A stretch of 64,000 bases of DNA from Streptomyces sp. MJM8645 (GTDB lineage Bacteria; Actinomycetota; Actinomycetes; Streptomycetales; Streptomycetaceae), in contig NZ_LJJF01000001.1 in assembly GCF_001625365.1 (NCBI RefSeq), positions 1,860,001 to 1,924,000 on the forward strand, written 5' to 3'. Made by a program: the position numbers and the translations under genes. Of the stretch, positions 60,580-64,000 are shown piece by piece. Every line of letters begins with the position of its first letter. Within the stretch, counting starts at the first letter, position 1. The notes beneath the pieces are model-generated. The model worked only from the letters and a program-made list of their open reading frames with translations. It did not search any database and had not been told where the DNA came from.

Positions 60580-64000
<3,421 letters not shown>

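Overview
The window is a high-GC (about 70-75 percent) actinobacterial chromosome segment, almost certainly from the Streptomycetaceae (Streptomyces or Kitasatospora). The signs are the strong G/C bias at third codon positions, frequent GTG starts, 4-base GTGA/ATGA gene junctions, several HTH-DUF5753 / DUF397 / HATPase regulator sets, DUF6228, and a core gene order (coaE, rpsA, polA, livKHMGF, ANTAR response regulator, pyk, gltD-gltB) that, as I recall it, follows the S. coelicolor SCO1996-SCO2026 interval. It is an ordinary chromosomal core stretch with accessory islands inserted. I see no phage, plasmid, CRISPR array or large biosynthetic cluster.

Layout. 1-5.6 kb: a two-gene (split) transketolase divergent from a SoxR-type MerR regulator, with a MerR-style operator/promoter between them, followed by small enzymes (GNAT, a sulfatase-modifying-type FGE domain, a Vat-like acetyltransferase, SRPBCC). 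5.6-7.8 kb: an HATPase / HTH-DUF5753 / DUF397 cluster. 7.9-13.6 kb: a membrane esterase, a secreted HNH-like protein, and a LysR regulator divergent from a CTP-synthase-C-terminal-like protein and an HD hydrolase. 13.7-24.6 kb: orphan histidine kinase, coaE, MBL hydrolase, MarR plus MMPL exporter, rpsA, a methyltransferase and the helicase hrpB. 24.6-33.8 kb: the most fluid region. It holds a frameshifted secreted protein beside a perfect 20-bp inverted repeat, three tandemly amplified DUF397 genes behind an HTH-DUF5753 gene broken by an amber codon, a C-skewed two-gene unit, three dispersed copies of one palindrome, a transposase remnant, and several small acetyltransferases and hydrolases. 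33.9-47.1 kb: housekeeping block with polA, a thioesterase, the complete branched-chain amino-acid ABC transporter livKHMGF, the ANTAR regulator, tRNA-Leu(CAA), a LAGLIDADG protein and pyk. 47.3-56.3 kb: a secretion-oriented block with a three-gene orphan solute-binding/VWA operon, a Tat-exported 5'-nucleotidase and a 1083-residue DUF4091 protein with two F5/8-type-C domains. 56.4-64 kb: aldehyde dehydrogenase with an HTH-DUF5753 regulator, then gltD and the 3' part of gltB, which runs off the window.

Working relationships. The liv genes are translationally coupled (GTGA overlaps), with a hairpin after livK that should lower permease expression relative to the binding protein. gltB and gltD overlap and encode the two glutamate synthase subunits. 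The MarR and MMPL genes, the LysR and CTPS-like/HD genes, the TetR and O-methyltransferase genes, and the SoxR-like and transketolase genes each form regulator-target pairs, most with visible operator-like palindromes. No single spectacular new system stands out. The best candidates for undescribed biology are the SoxR-type control of a split transketolase, the orphan solute-binding/VWA operon, the HTH-containing LAGLIDADG protein beside tRNA-Leu, the CTPS-like protein lacking its triad histidine coupled to an HD enzyme, and the amplified DUF397 array.
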